A DNA stretch of 64,000 nt. Source: Pseudomonas marginalis (lineage in GTDB: Bacteria > Pseudomonadota > Gammaproteobacteria > Pseudomonadales > Pseudomonadaceae). The stretch lies in NCBI RefSeq assembly GCF_900105325.1, contig NZ_FNSU01000002.1, forward strand, positions 310,001 to 374,000, in the 5' to 3' direction. The notes beneath the pieces were generated by a model. That model did not search any database. It had not been told where the DNA came from and was given only the letters and a program-made list of their open reading frames with translations. Position 1 is the stretch's first letter; every line of letters starts with the position of its first letter. The translations under genes were made by a program, and so were the position numbers. Below, one piece after another: positions 9,011 to 17,830 of the stretch.

Positions 9011-9838
9011 TCAGCCCAATGGCTTGGCGCGGTTGGCGAGCGCAGCCATGCGTTGCGACAGATCCTGGGCCAGGGCAAGGATCTGCTGTCCTTGTGTCTC
9101 CTCCTGGGCACTGTCGCGTTCTCGCACCGGGCGCACGCAACTGATGCTGCCAACGACCTTGCCATCGCCGTCGAAGATCGGCGCGGCCAGGCCATAGACG
9201 CCCGCGTCGACTTCACCTGCGCTGGCCACATAGCCTTGGCGACGCAGTTGCTGCAACGAACGACGGAACTGTTCCCAGGTCTGGCCCAGTTGACTGGCGC
9301 GCGCCTCTTCGGGGTGGTCGAGAAACAGCTGGCTGTGTTGACGCGAGGTCATGTTGGCGAGGATCGCCTTGGACGTCGCACCCAGGAACAACGGCCTGGG
9401 CGAACCACGGGAGTAGCTGACCTCGCTGAACAAGTCCCCGTGCTGGTGAATGCACACGACCTGGTCCTTGAACAGCCGGCAGATCAGCCAGACCTGTTGT
9501 TCGCTCCACTGTGGGAAGTTGGGCTCAAGCGCTTGTGCGGCGCGCAAGAGGGGGTCGCTCAGGCGCAACTGGCGGTCCCAGGTAATGATCCGTGCGCCCA
9601 GGGCATAACGCCCGGCTTCGACCTGGAACAATAGATTGGCCTCGGCCAATTCGCGCACGTAGCGGTAGATCGTCGAACGGGTAAAACCCAAGGCGCCGCC
9701 CATGTCGTCCACCGCCCAGATCGGGCTCTGTTCGGTGAACAGGTCGAGTACCCGCAACATGCGCTCCAGGCTCGAGCCTTTGCTGTCGCCATCCTGCTCG
9801 GGCAGGTGTTCAGGGGTGTGTAGGTTTTCCATGTTCAT
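9011..9838 (-). CDS. IclR-family transcriptional regulator
   Basis: A 275-residue regulator with an N-terminal winged helix (SSLERMLRVLDLF, then GFTRSTIYRYVREL at about residues 30-75) and a C-terminal effector domain (about 95-260). The start at ATG 9838 overlaps the FAH-family hydrolase stop as ATGA, which implies translational coupling; the longer frame to 9916 lies entirely inside that gene and is rejected. It is the second gene of the catabolic operon. The likely operators are the two 21-bp partial palindromes at 10741-10788 ahead of the hydrolase gene, so autoregulation of the whole operon is expected. Confidence 0.88.
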   Translation of the reverse strand: MNMENLHTPEHLPEQDGDSKGSSLERMLRVLDLFTEQSPIWAVDDMGGALGFTRSTIYRYVRELAEANLLFQVEAGRYALGARIITWDRQLRLSDPLLRAAQALEPNFPQWSEQQVWLICRLFKDQVVCIHQHGDLFSEVSYSRGSPRPLFLGATSKAILANMTSRQHSQLFLDHPEEARASQLGQTWEQFRRSLQQLRRQGYVASAGEVDAGVYGLAAPIFDGDGKVVGSISCVRPVRERDSAQEETQGQQILALAQDLSQRMAALANRAKPLG

Positions 9839-10686
9839 TGCTCGTCCACGATGCTGTTGCGCAGGGTGCCGATGCCAGCGATCTCGACCTCCACCTGATC
9901 GCCCGGCTTCATCCACACCGGTGGTTCGCGGAACGCACCGACGCCGCCGGTGGTGCCGGTGACAATTACGTCACCCGGGGCGAGTTCGGTGAAGGTGGAG
10001 CAATACTCGATCAGCTGGCGCACATCGAAAATCATGTCGCTGGTGCGGGTGTGCTGCATCACCTCGCCATTGAGGCGGGTGGTCAATTCCAGGTCCTGTG
10101 GATCGCCGATCTCGTCGCCGGTCACCAACCAGGGGCCGAAACCGCCGGTGTTCGGGAAGTTCTTGCCGGGGACGAACTGAATGGTGTGCTTCTGCCAGTC
10201 GCGGACACTTCCGTCGTTGTAGCAGGCATAACCGGCGACGTAGTCCAGCGCGTCGGCGTGTTTGACGTGGCGGGCCGCTTTACCGATCACCACCGCCAAC
10301 TCGCCCTCGAAATCAAGCTTGTGGGACGCGGTCGGGCGAATGATGGGTTGCAGGTGGGCAGTCTGGCTGTCGGCGAAGCGGGTAAAGATCATCGGATAGG
10401 TCGGCATTTCCCGACCGGTTTCGCGCACGTGAGTGGCGTAGTTGATGCCGATGCACAGCACTTTGCCCGGGTTCGGGATCACCGGCAGGAACGTCACTTC
10501 AGCAAGGGGGATACGCGGCAGGCTTGCCAGGCGCGCAGCGCTCAGTTCGTTCAGACGGTTCTGGCCGATAGCCTGTTTTAGATCGCTGCCAAGGGTTGGC
10601 TTGAGCGATTCCAGGTCGATGATTTGATCACCTTCGACCACGCCGTAGCTGCTACGGCCCTGGACAATAAAGCTTGTGAGTTTCAT
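9835..10686 (-). CDS. Fumarylacetoacetate hydrolase family protein
   Basis: A 283-residue FAH-fold protein. The metal-binding core is visible as HKLDFEGELAVVIGK and, later, FVPGKNFPNTGGFGPWLVTGDEIG, with GDVIVTGTTGGVG near the end. Family members hydrolyse C-C bonds of ring-cleavage products, or decarboxylate or hydrate dienoates, in meta-cleavage pathways. ATG 10686 is chosen because the conserved start MKLTSFI follows an AGGAGCC ribosome site; the 88 upstream codons run through the operator and REPIN region. It is the first gene of the operon that continues with IclR, MhpA-like and extradiol genes, so it probably processes the ring-fission product. Confidence 0.88.
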   Translation of the reverse strand: MKLTSFIVQGRSSYGVVEGDQIIDLESLKPTLGSDLKQAIGQNRLNELSAARLASLPRIPLAEVTFLPVIPNPGKVLCIGINYATHVRETGREMPTYPMIFTRFADSQTAHLQPIIRPTASHKLDFEGELAVVIGKAARHVKHADALDYVAGYACYNDGSVRDWQKHTIQFVPGKNFPNTGGFGPWLVTGDEIGDPQDLELTTRLNGEVMQHTRTSDMIFDVRQLIEYCSTFTELAPGDVIVTGTTGGVGAFREPPVWMKPGDQVEVEIAGIGTLRNSIVDEQ

Positions 10687-10740
10687 GGAGGCTCCTAGGA
10701 AGAGGGAGGGTGCAATGAGGGTTAATCTAATCTTGCTATA

Positions 10741-10788
10741 AAATCCTGTAAAGTGGGATTTATACAAAAATCCTAAAATATGGAATTT
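10741..10788 (-). promoter_or_regulatory. Tandem 21-bp operator-like palindromes (candidate IclR sites)
   Basis: Two 21-base sites start 27 bp apart in the upstream region of the FAH-family gene. Site 1 (10741-10761) runs from AAATCC to GGATTT, a perfect 6-bp inverted repeat with a 9-base centre. Site 2 (10768-10788) runs from AAATCC to GGAATTT. The region is far more AT-rich than its surroundings. The IclR gene in the same operon is the obvious candidate to bind. A -35-like TTTACA on the minus strand overlaps site 1, but no convincing -10 was identified. Confidence 0.6.
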
Positions 10789-10900
10789 ATGTGTTTTTTT
10801 GCGCGACTGTCCCTTTGGCGGACTTGGGGAGCAAAGGGCGGGGAGGCAGGCAGCCACCGCAGATGGCAGGGGCCGCGAGAGGTGCGCAAAAGGCTCTAAA

Positions 10901-10993
10901 CCTGTGGGAGCGAGCTTACTCGCGATGAGGTCAGCCAGTTCAATACTCATGTAATTGAACCGCCGCCATCGCGAGAAAGCTCGCTCCCACAGG
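10901..10993. repeat. REPIN (inverted pair of REP elements)
   Basis: CTGTGGGAGCGAGCTTACTC at 10902 begins one REP, and its inverse, ending GCTCGCTCCCACAGG, closes the unit at 10966-10993. The two copies are separated by about 40 bases and match the Pseudomonas REP core. The unit lies between the 3' end of the carotenoid-oxygenase gene and the promoter of the FAH-family operon, the usual extragenic location. It may also terminate or buffer transcripts. Confidence 0.85.
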
Positions 10994-11032
10994 GATTGTG
11001 CTTAATTGACGGATATCAGGGCCTGATGCCAA

Positions 11033-12481
11033 TCAATCGCTTGGTGCCCAGCAGCCATGCAGCGACATGCGCATCCGGAAGGGAATCCTGATGCGGGCAA
11101 TGGGGCCGCTGGCCATGTCACGGGTGTCCAGCACGACCAGTTCGCTGCGCCCTTCGGCAATGAGGTTGAGCATGGCAACCACGTAGCCATCGGCTTCCTC
11201 TGCATCCGCCGAGCGCGGTATGAAGATGGGTTCCTGGAAGCATCCGCTGTCGCCGGGAAACCAGGCGTCGGTGCGACCTGTCTGCAGGTCCAGGTGCGCC
11301 AGCAGGTTGAAAAACTGGAAGGGAATCGGCCCATTCGCCGGGTTGTAAGGACGCTCAGGATCAAAGGCGAGCAGAAAACCATGCTGGTACTTTCGACCGA
11401 TGTAGCGATCATCACACCGTGGAAACTCGCAGGGATATTCCGTCAGTGGCTGCGGTTGAACGTTCTCCTGCGCGCCATTCAGGTCGAAGGTCCAGCGCAT
11501 CAGGCTGGCGGCCAGGGTTTCAGGCGGTGGTACGTAGCCGTCGGCCTGGGGGAAGAAGTAGAAGATGTTGCCGCCGGTGACGGGCATGTCGACATACACC
11601 TTGCCGTCCTCATCGAACGCATTCAGTGTGTGCCCCTGGAAGCCGTCCTTGGGCCCCTTGAACCAACGTACATCTTGCGCACACCCGTTACGCGGTACGA
11701 CCGCGAACAGCTGAGGCAGATCGGGTTGCCACTGGAAATGCGGGCCGCCGTTTTTCATGCGCTCGACGTCCACTGTCAACGGAATCAACGGGAACACCAC
11801 GTACCGTTCGGTCACCGCGAAATCATGCACCATCGCCGCATAAGGCGCCTGGAACCAGATCTCGTGCAGCAGTTTTCCGTCCGGAGAGAGTTCGAAGTAG
11901 GCCAGGTCTGGCGTGCCGTCGCCTTTGGCTTCATAACTGCAGGCCAGCAGGTTGCCTGTCACCGGATCGAGCTTGGGGTGGGCGGTGAACGTCGCGGCTT
12001 TGATCTGCCCATCAAAGGTCCATTCGCCGAGGGTCTCCAGGGTTTCGAGATCCATCGCCCAAGGCAGGGCATCTTCCTTGAGCGCCAACAGGACGCCGTT
12101 GTGAGGGATGACGGTGGTGTTGGCGGTGGTGTTGTTTTTCGCCGCGAGGGGGTCATTGGTGAAAGCGTTGCGATAAACACCATTGAGTGAGCGACCTTCC
12201 CGGCGCTGGGCCAGCAGGCGATCGGTTTTCACGTAGCGGCGTCGCAGCGAGGCCTTACCGTTGGCAAAATGAAAGCGGCTAACCATGCCGTCACCGTTAA
12301 AAAAGATATCGGTACCCAGCATGGGGGGATACTGCGGGTCTGGCGCGACTTGATAAAAAGTCCCGTGGATCGAAGCGGGAAGAATGCCTTCGATCTCCAG
12401 GTCAAACACGTCGGCTTCCACCCGGCTGGGTGTGTAGAGTGCGCCGCTAAACTCAGGTGTCTGGGGGTATTGAATGGTCAT
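11033..12481 (-). CDS. Carotenoid oxygenase family protein (lignostilbene/isoeugenol dioxygenase-like)
   Basis: A 482-residue non-haem iron seven-bladed propeller oxygenase. The four conserved iron-binding histidines are at about residues 168 (TAHPKLDP), 219 (MVHDFAVTE), 284 (QGHTLNAF) and 475 (SLHGCW). Bacterial members cleave a central C=C bond of stilbenes, isoeugenol-type phenylpropenes or apocarotenoids to give aldehydes. The neighbouring aromatic aldehyde dehydrogenase, hydroxylase and extradiol dioxygenase favour a phenolic substrate. It follows the MFS gene on the same strand by about 48 bases and is separated from the downstream operon by the REPIN. Confidence 0.88.
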   Translation of the reverse strand: MTIQYPQTPEFSGALYTPSRVEADVFDLEIEGILPASIHGTFYQVAPDPQYPPMLGTDIFFNGDGMVSRFHFANGKASLRRRYVKTDRLLAQRREGRSLNGVYRNAFTNDPLAAKNNTTANTTVIPHNGVLLALKEDALPWAMDLETLETLGEWTFDGQIKAATFTAHPKLDPVTGNLLACSYEAKGDGTPDLAYFELSPDGKLLHEIWFQAPYAAMVHDFAVTERYVVFPLIPLTVDVERMKNGGPHFQWQPDLPQLFAVVPRNGCAQDVRWFKGPKDGFQGHTLNAFDEDGKVYVDMPVTGGNIFYFFPQADGYVPPPETLAASLMRWTFDLNGAQENVQPQPLTEYPCEFPRCDDRYIGRKYQHGFLLAFDPERPYNPANGPIPFQFFNLLAHLDLQTGRTDAWFPGDSGCFQEPIFIPRSADAEEADGYVVAMLNLIAEGRSELVVLDTRDMASGPIARIRIPFRMRMSLHGCWAPSD

Positions 12482-12529
12482 CTGGCAATCTCATCAGTGT
12501 GCGGTTTCATTCATTTGCAAGGTGCAGCG

Positions 12530-13711
12530 TCAGGCCGATTGTGCAGACATGGCCGGCCCGGAAGGTTTTACGCCGCGCCGAAAGCGGGCAACGACCAGGC
12601 ACGAGATAATCAAGGCTAGCAAATAGGCGGAAGCGGCCAGCCACCCCACCGCCCGGAAGTGTCCCTCGCCGACGACCAGCGCAGCCCCGAATGGCCCCAG
12701 CCCCTGGCCGACGAAAATGGCGGCGTTACCCAGGCCCGCCAATCGACCGGAAGGGTCCAGTTCCGCCGCCATGGAAAGCAGGTAGGGCAGGCTGAAAAAC
12801 CAGACCATATGGATCAAGCAGGCCGTGGTGATAAAGGCAACGGGGCTGGTGCCATAGACCATGATCAAGGTCGCCAGCAATGCCGTGCCGAAGCTCAACA
12901 GTTGCGGAAACAGCAGGCCCAGGCGCCGTCCGATCAGACCGGCCAGGCCGGCGCCAAGGGCACCGGCAAGAATGCTGCCGCCGAGGATGCCGCCAATCTG
13001 CTGGGGCTCCAGGCCGATGCTCTTGCCGATGCGTTCCTGGTACACCCACAGGGCCGAGTGACCGAAGAACAGCAGGGCAAACAGCAGGATCAACAGCATG
13101 GCGGTGAGACCGAATGGCTGGATCGAGCCATTGGCCGCGCGATGGGCGTCCGGGTAGCGCTTGGGCACTCTCCGGCAACCCAGCGCCGCGAGCACGCTGG
13201 TGATCGCCAACAGGGAAAACGCCCCATTCACGCCAAATGTTTGAAGGACCAGCGGCATGGAGGTCACCAGCAGCATGCCCCACAGCAGGTTGCCGATGTT
13301 GATGACCGCGAAGGTCGCATCCTTGGACGTGCGCAGCGCTGCGGTGGCATAGACCACCGCCATGACCGCGCCGCCGCTGGCGCCGCAGATCATCCTGGAA
13401 ATGACCAGTCCGGCCTGGCTGTGCAGTTGTGTGCTGACCAGGTTACCCAATGCCAGGATCAACAAGGCCACCAGGGCGAAGCGGCGCCGGTCGACGCTCG
13501 CCATGAACAGGGCGCAGCCCCCGCAGGCGATGGCCATCGCCATGAGTTCCGCAGCGAAGATCGCGCCGATTGCATTGAGCGGCAGGCCGAGCTGGTCGAT
13601 CAAGGCACCGCCCAGGATCGGCTGGATCTGCAGCGTCCCCAGGGAAATGACCATCATCAGGCAGATGGCGCCCAGTGATTTTTTGCTGTCGATGGAGTCG
13701 AGTGCGTTCAT
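12530..13711 (-). CDS. MFS transporter
   Basis: A 393-residue protein with about twelve hydrophobic segments and short loops, beginning with a cytoplasmic N-terminus and the segment LGAICLMMVISLGTLQIQPI. An MFS-like charged loop RRRF follows the second helix, and a central loop carrying RRVPKRYPD separates the two six-helix halves. It lies between the SphA-like outer-membrane gene and the carotenoid oxygenase gene on the same strand, so it probably imports the substrate of that oxygenase across the inner membrane. It could also export a pathway aromatic. Confidence 0.82.
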   Translation of the reverse strand: MNALDSIDSKKSLGAICLMMVISLGTLQIQPILGGALIDQLGLPLNAIGAIFAAELMAMAIACGGCALFMASVDRRRFALVALLILALGNLVSTQLHSQAGLVISRMICGASGGAVMAVVYATAALRTSKDATFAVINIGNLLWGMLLVTSMPLVLQTFGVNGAFSLLAITSVLAALGCRRVPKRYPDAHRAANGSIQPFGLTAMLLILLFALLFFGHSALWVYQERIGKSIGLEPQQIGGILGGSILAGALGAGLAGLIGRRLGLLFPQLLSFGTALLATLIMVYGTSPVAFITTACLIHMVWFFSLPYLLSMAAELDPSGRLAGLGNAAIFVGQGLGPFGAALVVGEGHFRAVGWLAASAYLLALIISCLVVARFRRGVKPSGPAMSAQSA

Positions 13712-13766
13712 GAAGCATCACCTCAGGTAAAGAGCCCGCTCATGCGTGAGCCGGCCTACACGTCAA

Positions 13767-14759
13767 TCAGAACTTGTGAACGTAGCGAACCTGCACCTGG
13801 TAATCCGCTCGGGAGCGATTCTCGACGCCGGTTTCTTTATAGGTGTTGAGCCAGAAGGCTTTGTCTTCGGTGATTTTCCAGAACAGGCCCGGGCCAAAGC
13901 CCAGCACCTTTTCCCGGGAGTCGGTTAGGGTGCTGCCGTTGACCTTGTCATCCGAAATCTGCCGGAAGTAGTAGCCGTTGATGCCGACCGAGACCTTCGG
14001 GAACACTTCGTACGAGGCGGTGAAGTTGGCCCATGCCGACTGTCCTGACTGGGTGTCGCGCACCGCTTGCCCTTCAAAGAACTGCTGCGAACTGCTCGCC
14101 GGATCGTCGTTCTTGAAGTTGTACAGATAGTTCAGCCTCCAGCTTACTTCCCAACGGGGTGCCGGCATCCAGGTCGCTGCCCAGTAGGGGTTCAGGGAGA
14201 AGTGGTTGGAGCCTGGGTTCAGGTCTTTGTCTTTGTCGTACTTGCCCGTTGGTAGAATGATGTCGAAGGCCATGCGCTGGACGAAAACCGGCCGGCCGCT
14301 GGCGTCGACGATCGGATCGAACTGGACCTGTGGCCCGACCGTGACATCGCCCATGCCGGTAGCGTTGTCCTTGAGCTTGGCACCGTTGTCACCGAAATCG
14401 CCGTCCAGGGAAACAACGGGGACCAGCAGGCTCCAACCCAGGTGTGCCCCTCCCGCGAAGGTGTCGGGTGAGTAGTAGCTCAGCTGATTGATCATCGTGA
14501 TGACGTTGATCTTCGGGTCATCGAAGGCGCCGTTTTTCTTGCCGCCGTTGGTCCTGATGCTACTGGCGGTGCTGAACTTCAGGTAGGTCTGGTGAGTCAG
14601 CCCGGGTGGCCCCGCAAACCCGTCGTAGAAGCTGGTGCCGCCCAGGTTGATACCGCTGGGTTGGCTTACGGACGGTGGAGGAGGGCCGTCGGCTGCATGG
14701 GCGGCAAATGACGCGAAGCTGAGTGCCAGGCACGCTGGCAAAGATTTAGTCAGACTCAT
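13767..14759 (-). CDS. SphA/MetA-like outer-membrane protein of aromatic degradation
   Basis: A 330-residue protein with a clear Sec signal peptide (cut near AHAADG, residue 22) and alternating beta-strand pattern ending in an aromatic terminal residue (RYVHKF), as outer-membrane barrels do. The pattern, including LPTGKYDKDKDLNPGSNHFS, matches the family annotated as transporter of the meta pathway of phenol degradation. It heads the MFS/carotenoid-oxygenase genes on the minus strand and probably admits the hydrophobic aromatic substrate to the periplasm. Confidence 0.82.
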   Translation of the reverse strand: MSLTKSLPACLALSFASFAAHAADGPPPPSVSQPSGINLGGTSFYDGFAGPPGLTHQTYLKFSTASSIRTNGGKKNGAFDDPKINVITMINQLSYYSPDTFAGGAHLGWSLLVPVVSLDGDFGDNGAKLKDNATGMGDVTVGPQVQFDPIVDASGRPVFVQRMAFDIILPTGKYDKDKDLNPGSNHFSLNPYWAATWMPAPRWEVSWRLNYLYNFKNDDPASSSQQFFEGQAVRDTQSGQSAWANFTASYEVFPKVSVGINGYYFRQISDDKVNGSTLTDSREKVLGFGPGLFWKITEDKAFWLNTYKETGVENRSRADYQVQVRYVHKF

Positions 14760-14892
14760 CGAAGTGGCTCTATTCTTGGAATTGTGAGCGGGGGAATGTC
14801 CCCTGGCACTTCGACTTTAAGTCCCGGTGGTGGGTGATGCTTGAGCGCAACGGCCAGAGTTGACTGAGCGTGCCATGATGGGGCGATGATCC

Positions 14893-15042
14893 CCAACACT
14901 CTTGGCGCTCAACGCGGCGATTGAGGCGGCGCGCGCGGGCGAAGCGGGCCGTGGCTTTGCGGTCGTTGCAGACGAAGTTCGCAAGCTCGCAACTCGCACG
15001 ACTGAAGCAACCGAACAAGCTGCCGGGATGATTGCTCGCTAA
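14893..15042 (+). pseudogene. Fragment of a chemoreceptor signalling domain
   Basis: In one frame this segment reads LLALNAAIEAARAGEAGRGF and then AVVADEVRKLATRT, ending in a TAA stop at 15040-15042. That is the highly conserved hairpin tip of methyl-accepting chemotaxis proteins. Nothing upstream encodes the rest of such a receptor, and the stop comes soon after the tip, so it is an isolated remnant. The codons are GC-rich, unlike the intact receptor gene 260 bases downstream, which encodes the same tip with different codons. It therefore does not look like a recent tandem copy. Confidence 0.75.
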
Positions 15043-15139
15043 GTACGGTTCCGGTGAAGCTCCTCAGGCGTGACGTTTACCCATACGCTCTCTGCCTTGG
15101 TACCTGCTGTCTAACTCGCGAGGCCCACTGTGAAGCATG

Positions 15140-15178
15140 CGCACGGCCATGATAGCTATGAGCTATCATGGCCGTGCG
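15140..15178. repeat. Long perfect inverted repeat with 3-base loop
   Basis: GCACGGCCATGATAGCT at 15141-15157 is followed by ATG and then its exact reverse complement at 15161-15177. One further C-G pair closes the outside. No T-tract follows on either strand, so it is not a standard terminator. It lies between the chemoreceptor fragment and the intact chemoreceptor gene. The surrounding 260 bases (15043-15304) contain no gene. Confidence 0.85.
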
Positions 15179-15304
15179 TATTACTAACTGGATGACCATT
15201 CTGCGTCTACGTATCGTAGAGGTATTAAGCGTGATGGGCCGGTAGCACCGTTCGCGTCTTCCAAATCAACACAGGCCTGTACAGGTCATGTTTCCGAGAT
15301 TTCC

Positions 15305-16945
15305 ATGAAGAAAACGCTTTCGTTGGCCACACGCATAGGGCTTAGTTTCGCGGCCATCCTGGCGCTGCTCATATTGATAACCACCATCGGCATTCACCGC
15401 GTTGCGTTCATTGACTCCACCTTGGGCGACGTAAGCGAAAATGCCGCAAAGGTGCAGCGCTACGCAATCAATTTCCGAGGCAGTGTCCATAACCGTGCCA
15501 TCGCTATTCGGGATGCCGTGCTGGTAACGACTGATTTGGATTTGGCAAAACACTTATCGGAAGTCTCAGCCTTGGAAAAGGCCTACTCTGACTCGGCAGC
15601 TCCAATGGATCAGTTGTTCAAGGGCGCAAGCGTAACTGACGAGGAGGTTCGATTACTGAGCGCTATCAAGGACATCGAACAACAAACCCTTAACTCCACC
15701 AGAGCGGTAATCTCCCTGCGCCAGGCGGGTGACATACCAGGGGCTCAGGCGCTGCTGATGCGTCAAACGTCTTTGGATTACAGTGAGTGGCTCAAGCGCG
15801 TCAATGCATTGATCGACTACGAGGAAGCATCAATCAAGGCGAAGTTGGGCGCAGTGCAGGCAACCGCCAGCCAGTTCAGTACGCTGATGCTTATCGCGAC
15901 AGGTATTGCCCTGCTGCTGAGCATCACGTTGTCGGCTGTACTTATTCGCTTTGTTACATCCACGCTGGGTGCTGAGCCCACAGACGTTGCATTGGCCATC
16001 GAGCGACTGGCAGCTGGTGATCTGAATCAAACGATTTCCACAGAGTATCCCGGCAGTGTCATGGGCGTCCTGAAAGACACGCTGGGCCATCTCGCAGAGA
16101 CCATTCGTCAAGTACGTAAGGCGGCCCAAGAAGTCAATTACTCGGCCACCCAGTTGTCTGCCGCATCATCGGCTAATAATGAGCAGACCAGCTTGCAAAC
16201 CCGCGAAGCCGAGCAGGTAGCCGCAGCCATCATGCAAATGGCGGCGACGGTTAATGAAGTATCCGGGTATGCCGCGCAGGCAGCTGATGCCTCCCGGTTG
16301 GCTGATACTGACGTGGGAAGTGGGAACAAATTGGTTGCAAGCACCACGGTTGCTATCGAACAGCTGGCATTAACCCTCGAGCAAACGACTGCTACCGTGA
16401 ACCAGGTGTCCAAACATAGTGAAAATATTGCGTCAGTGATCGACGTAATCAACTCCATCGCCTCGCAAACCAATTTGCTTGCTTTGAACGCAGCTATCGA
16501 GGCTGCTAGAGCTGGCGAGCACGGGCGTGGATTTGCGGTGGTAGCGGACGAAGTACGTTCATTGGCCAACCGGACACAGCAGTCGACCGAAGAAATTCGA
16601 GAGATGATCAGTACGTTGCAATCGGGTACCGAAACAGCATCTCAAACCATGCGCGATAGTTGTGAGTTGGCGAGCCAAACGGTCACACAAACACGCAGTG
16701 CGCAGGAGGCGTTGGCAAGGATCAGTGAGCAGGTTGCCGCTATCAGTCATATGAACGCCCAGATCGCGAGTGCCTCCGTGCAGCAGAGTAGCGTGACCGA
16801 TGAGGTCGCTGAAAACATCAACCGCATTCATGGCTCGACGGTTGAGTCGGCCAATGGCGCGCGCCAAGTGGCAGCAGCCAGCATCGAGCTATCAGATTTA
16901 GCGGATCGTCTTACCGCTAAAGTGGCGTTCTTCTCTGCGGCTTAG
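15305..16945 (+). CDS. Methyl-accepting chemotaxis protein
   Basis: A 546-residue transmembrane receptor. The first membrane helix is at about 11-31 and the second at about 191-216. The periplasmic part between them (about 160 residues) fits a four-helix-bundle ligand domain. A HAMP segment (about 217-270) and a signalling domain follow, with the conserved tip NLLALNAAIEAARAGEHGRG. There is no C-terminal CheR-docking pentapeptide. It feeds the CheA/CheW pathway; the ligand is unknown. The gene is noticeably less GC-rich than the catabolic genes on its left. It stands alone, with a hairpin and a receptor fragment upstream. Confidence 0.92.
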   Translation: MKKTLSLATRIGLSFAAILALLILITTIGIHRVAFIDSTLGDVSENAAKVQRYAINFRGSVHNRAIAIRDAVLVTTDLDLAKHLSEVSALEKAYSDSAAPMDQLFKGASVTDEEVRLLSAIKDIEQQTLNSTRAVISLRQAGDIPGAQALLMRQTSLDYSEWLKRVNALIDYEEASIKAKLGAVQATASQFSTLMLIATGIALLLSITLSAVLIRFVTSTLGAEPTDVALAIERLAAGDLNQTISTEYPGSVMGVLKDTLGHLAETIRQVRKAAQEVNYSATQLSAASSANNEQTSLQTREAEQVAAAIMQMAATVNEVSGYAAQAADASRLADTDVGSGNKLVASTTVAIEQLALTLEQTTATVNQVSKHSENIASVIDVINSIASQTNLLALNAAIEAARAGEHGRGFAVVADEVRSLANRTQQSTEEIREMISTLQSGTETASQTMRDSCELASQTVTQTRSAQEALARISEQVAAISHMNAQIASASVQQSSVTDEVAENINRIHGSTVESANGARQVAAASIELSDLADRLTAKVAFFSAA

Positions 16946-17197
16946 TGGATTCGACAGTTTTTCACAGCCGGACTGACGTTTATGCGCGACCGCTGGGCTA
17001 CTCAGCAGGATGCTTCGACAAGAAGTAATAAATATCCTATCAAACCCCGTAACGCTTGTTTCCACCTGAGGTAATGCAGTACCTACCCCTTGATCCTTGT
17101 TGCACAGCGCTGCCCATTCAGCACTGATACAGCAGAACCAAAGCAACTGACTGAATACCTGAAAGCAGCTGCATTAAGCGGGCTTTCAAGGTGAGTA

Positions 17198-17686
17198 TTA
17201 TGCTCGGGCCGCTCTGCTGCGGGTCATATGGATGAGTGCTGATCTACGACTATCCAGGGAGATTCGCTCTTCGACAGCAAAGGGCAAGAAGCCTAGTTTT
17301 GGATAAAGCAGCAAGCCTGCTGTATTTTCATTGAAGCACGAGATCTGCACCTCTGTGGCGTCGTAGCGGTCGAACGCCAGAGCTGTCATCGTCTCCACGA
17401 TGAAGGTCGCCACACCTTTACCTCGTGCCTCTTGGGCAACGATGACATTGCCGATACAGCAAACCCCACCCGTTTCAGCCCGATAGAAGTTAGCAAAGCC
17501 GACAACGCTGTTCCGGGTCTCGACAACCGTGGAGTCGAATCGTTGAGTAATAGCGTTAGACAGTTGAGCTTCAGTCAGAGGGTATTGAGCTTTCGGGAAC
17601 ATATAAAACAGTTCCCGAGCGTTCAGGGGAAAGCTACAGATAGTTTTGATGTCGTCAGCCTTCACTGGCCTGTGTTGCAATATCAT
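17198..17686 (-). CDS. GNAT-family N-acetyltransferase
   Basis: A 162-residue single-domain acetyltransferase. The acetyl-CoA pyrophosphate loop is visible as VAQEARGKGVATFIVETM (about residues 83-100), preceded by the strand CCIGNVIV. The usual motif B region follows as CFNENTAGLLLYPKLGFLPF. Substrates of this family range from amines and antibiotics to protein N-termini and cannot be told from sequence. It is a single gene between the chemoreceptor and the LysR gene, with no obvious partner. About 250 bases without a gene separate it from the chemoreceptor. Confidence 0.85.
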   Translation of the reverse strand: MILQHRPVKADDIKTICSFPLNARELFYMFPKAQYPLTEAQLSNAITQRFDSTVVETRNSVVGFANFYRAETGGVCCIGNVIVAQEARGKGVATFIVETMTALAFDRYDATEVQISCFNENTAGLLLYPKLGFLPFAVEERISLDSRRSALIHMTRSRAARA

Positions 17687-17830
17687 CGCGCGTCCTTGAG
17701 GTCTGTGTTTCCGGCATTTTAGCTCAACTAGATTTGCTCAAGCACCTTGCCTGATTACCGGGGGCATGCATCGATGCATACATAAAAACGTATGGGACAA
17801 CCTGGTGGCAGGCCTGCAAAAGGAGGTTCC

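Noticed and set aside
9839..9916. 26-codon N-terminal extension of the IclR protein
   Set aside because: It lies wholly inside the FAH-family gene; the ATGA overlap at 9835-9838 gives the natural start.
10687..10950. 88-codon N-terminal extension of the FAH-family protein
   Set aside because: It runs across the operator repeats and REPIN; the conserved protein start and ribosome site are at 10686.
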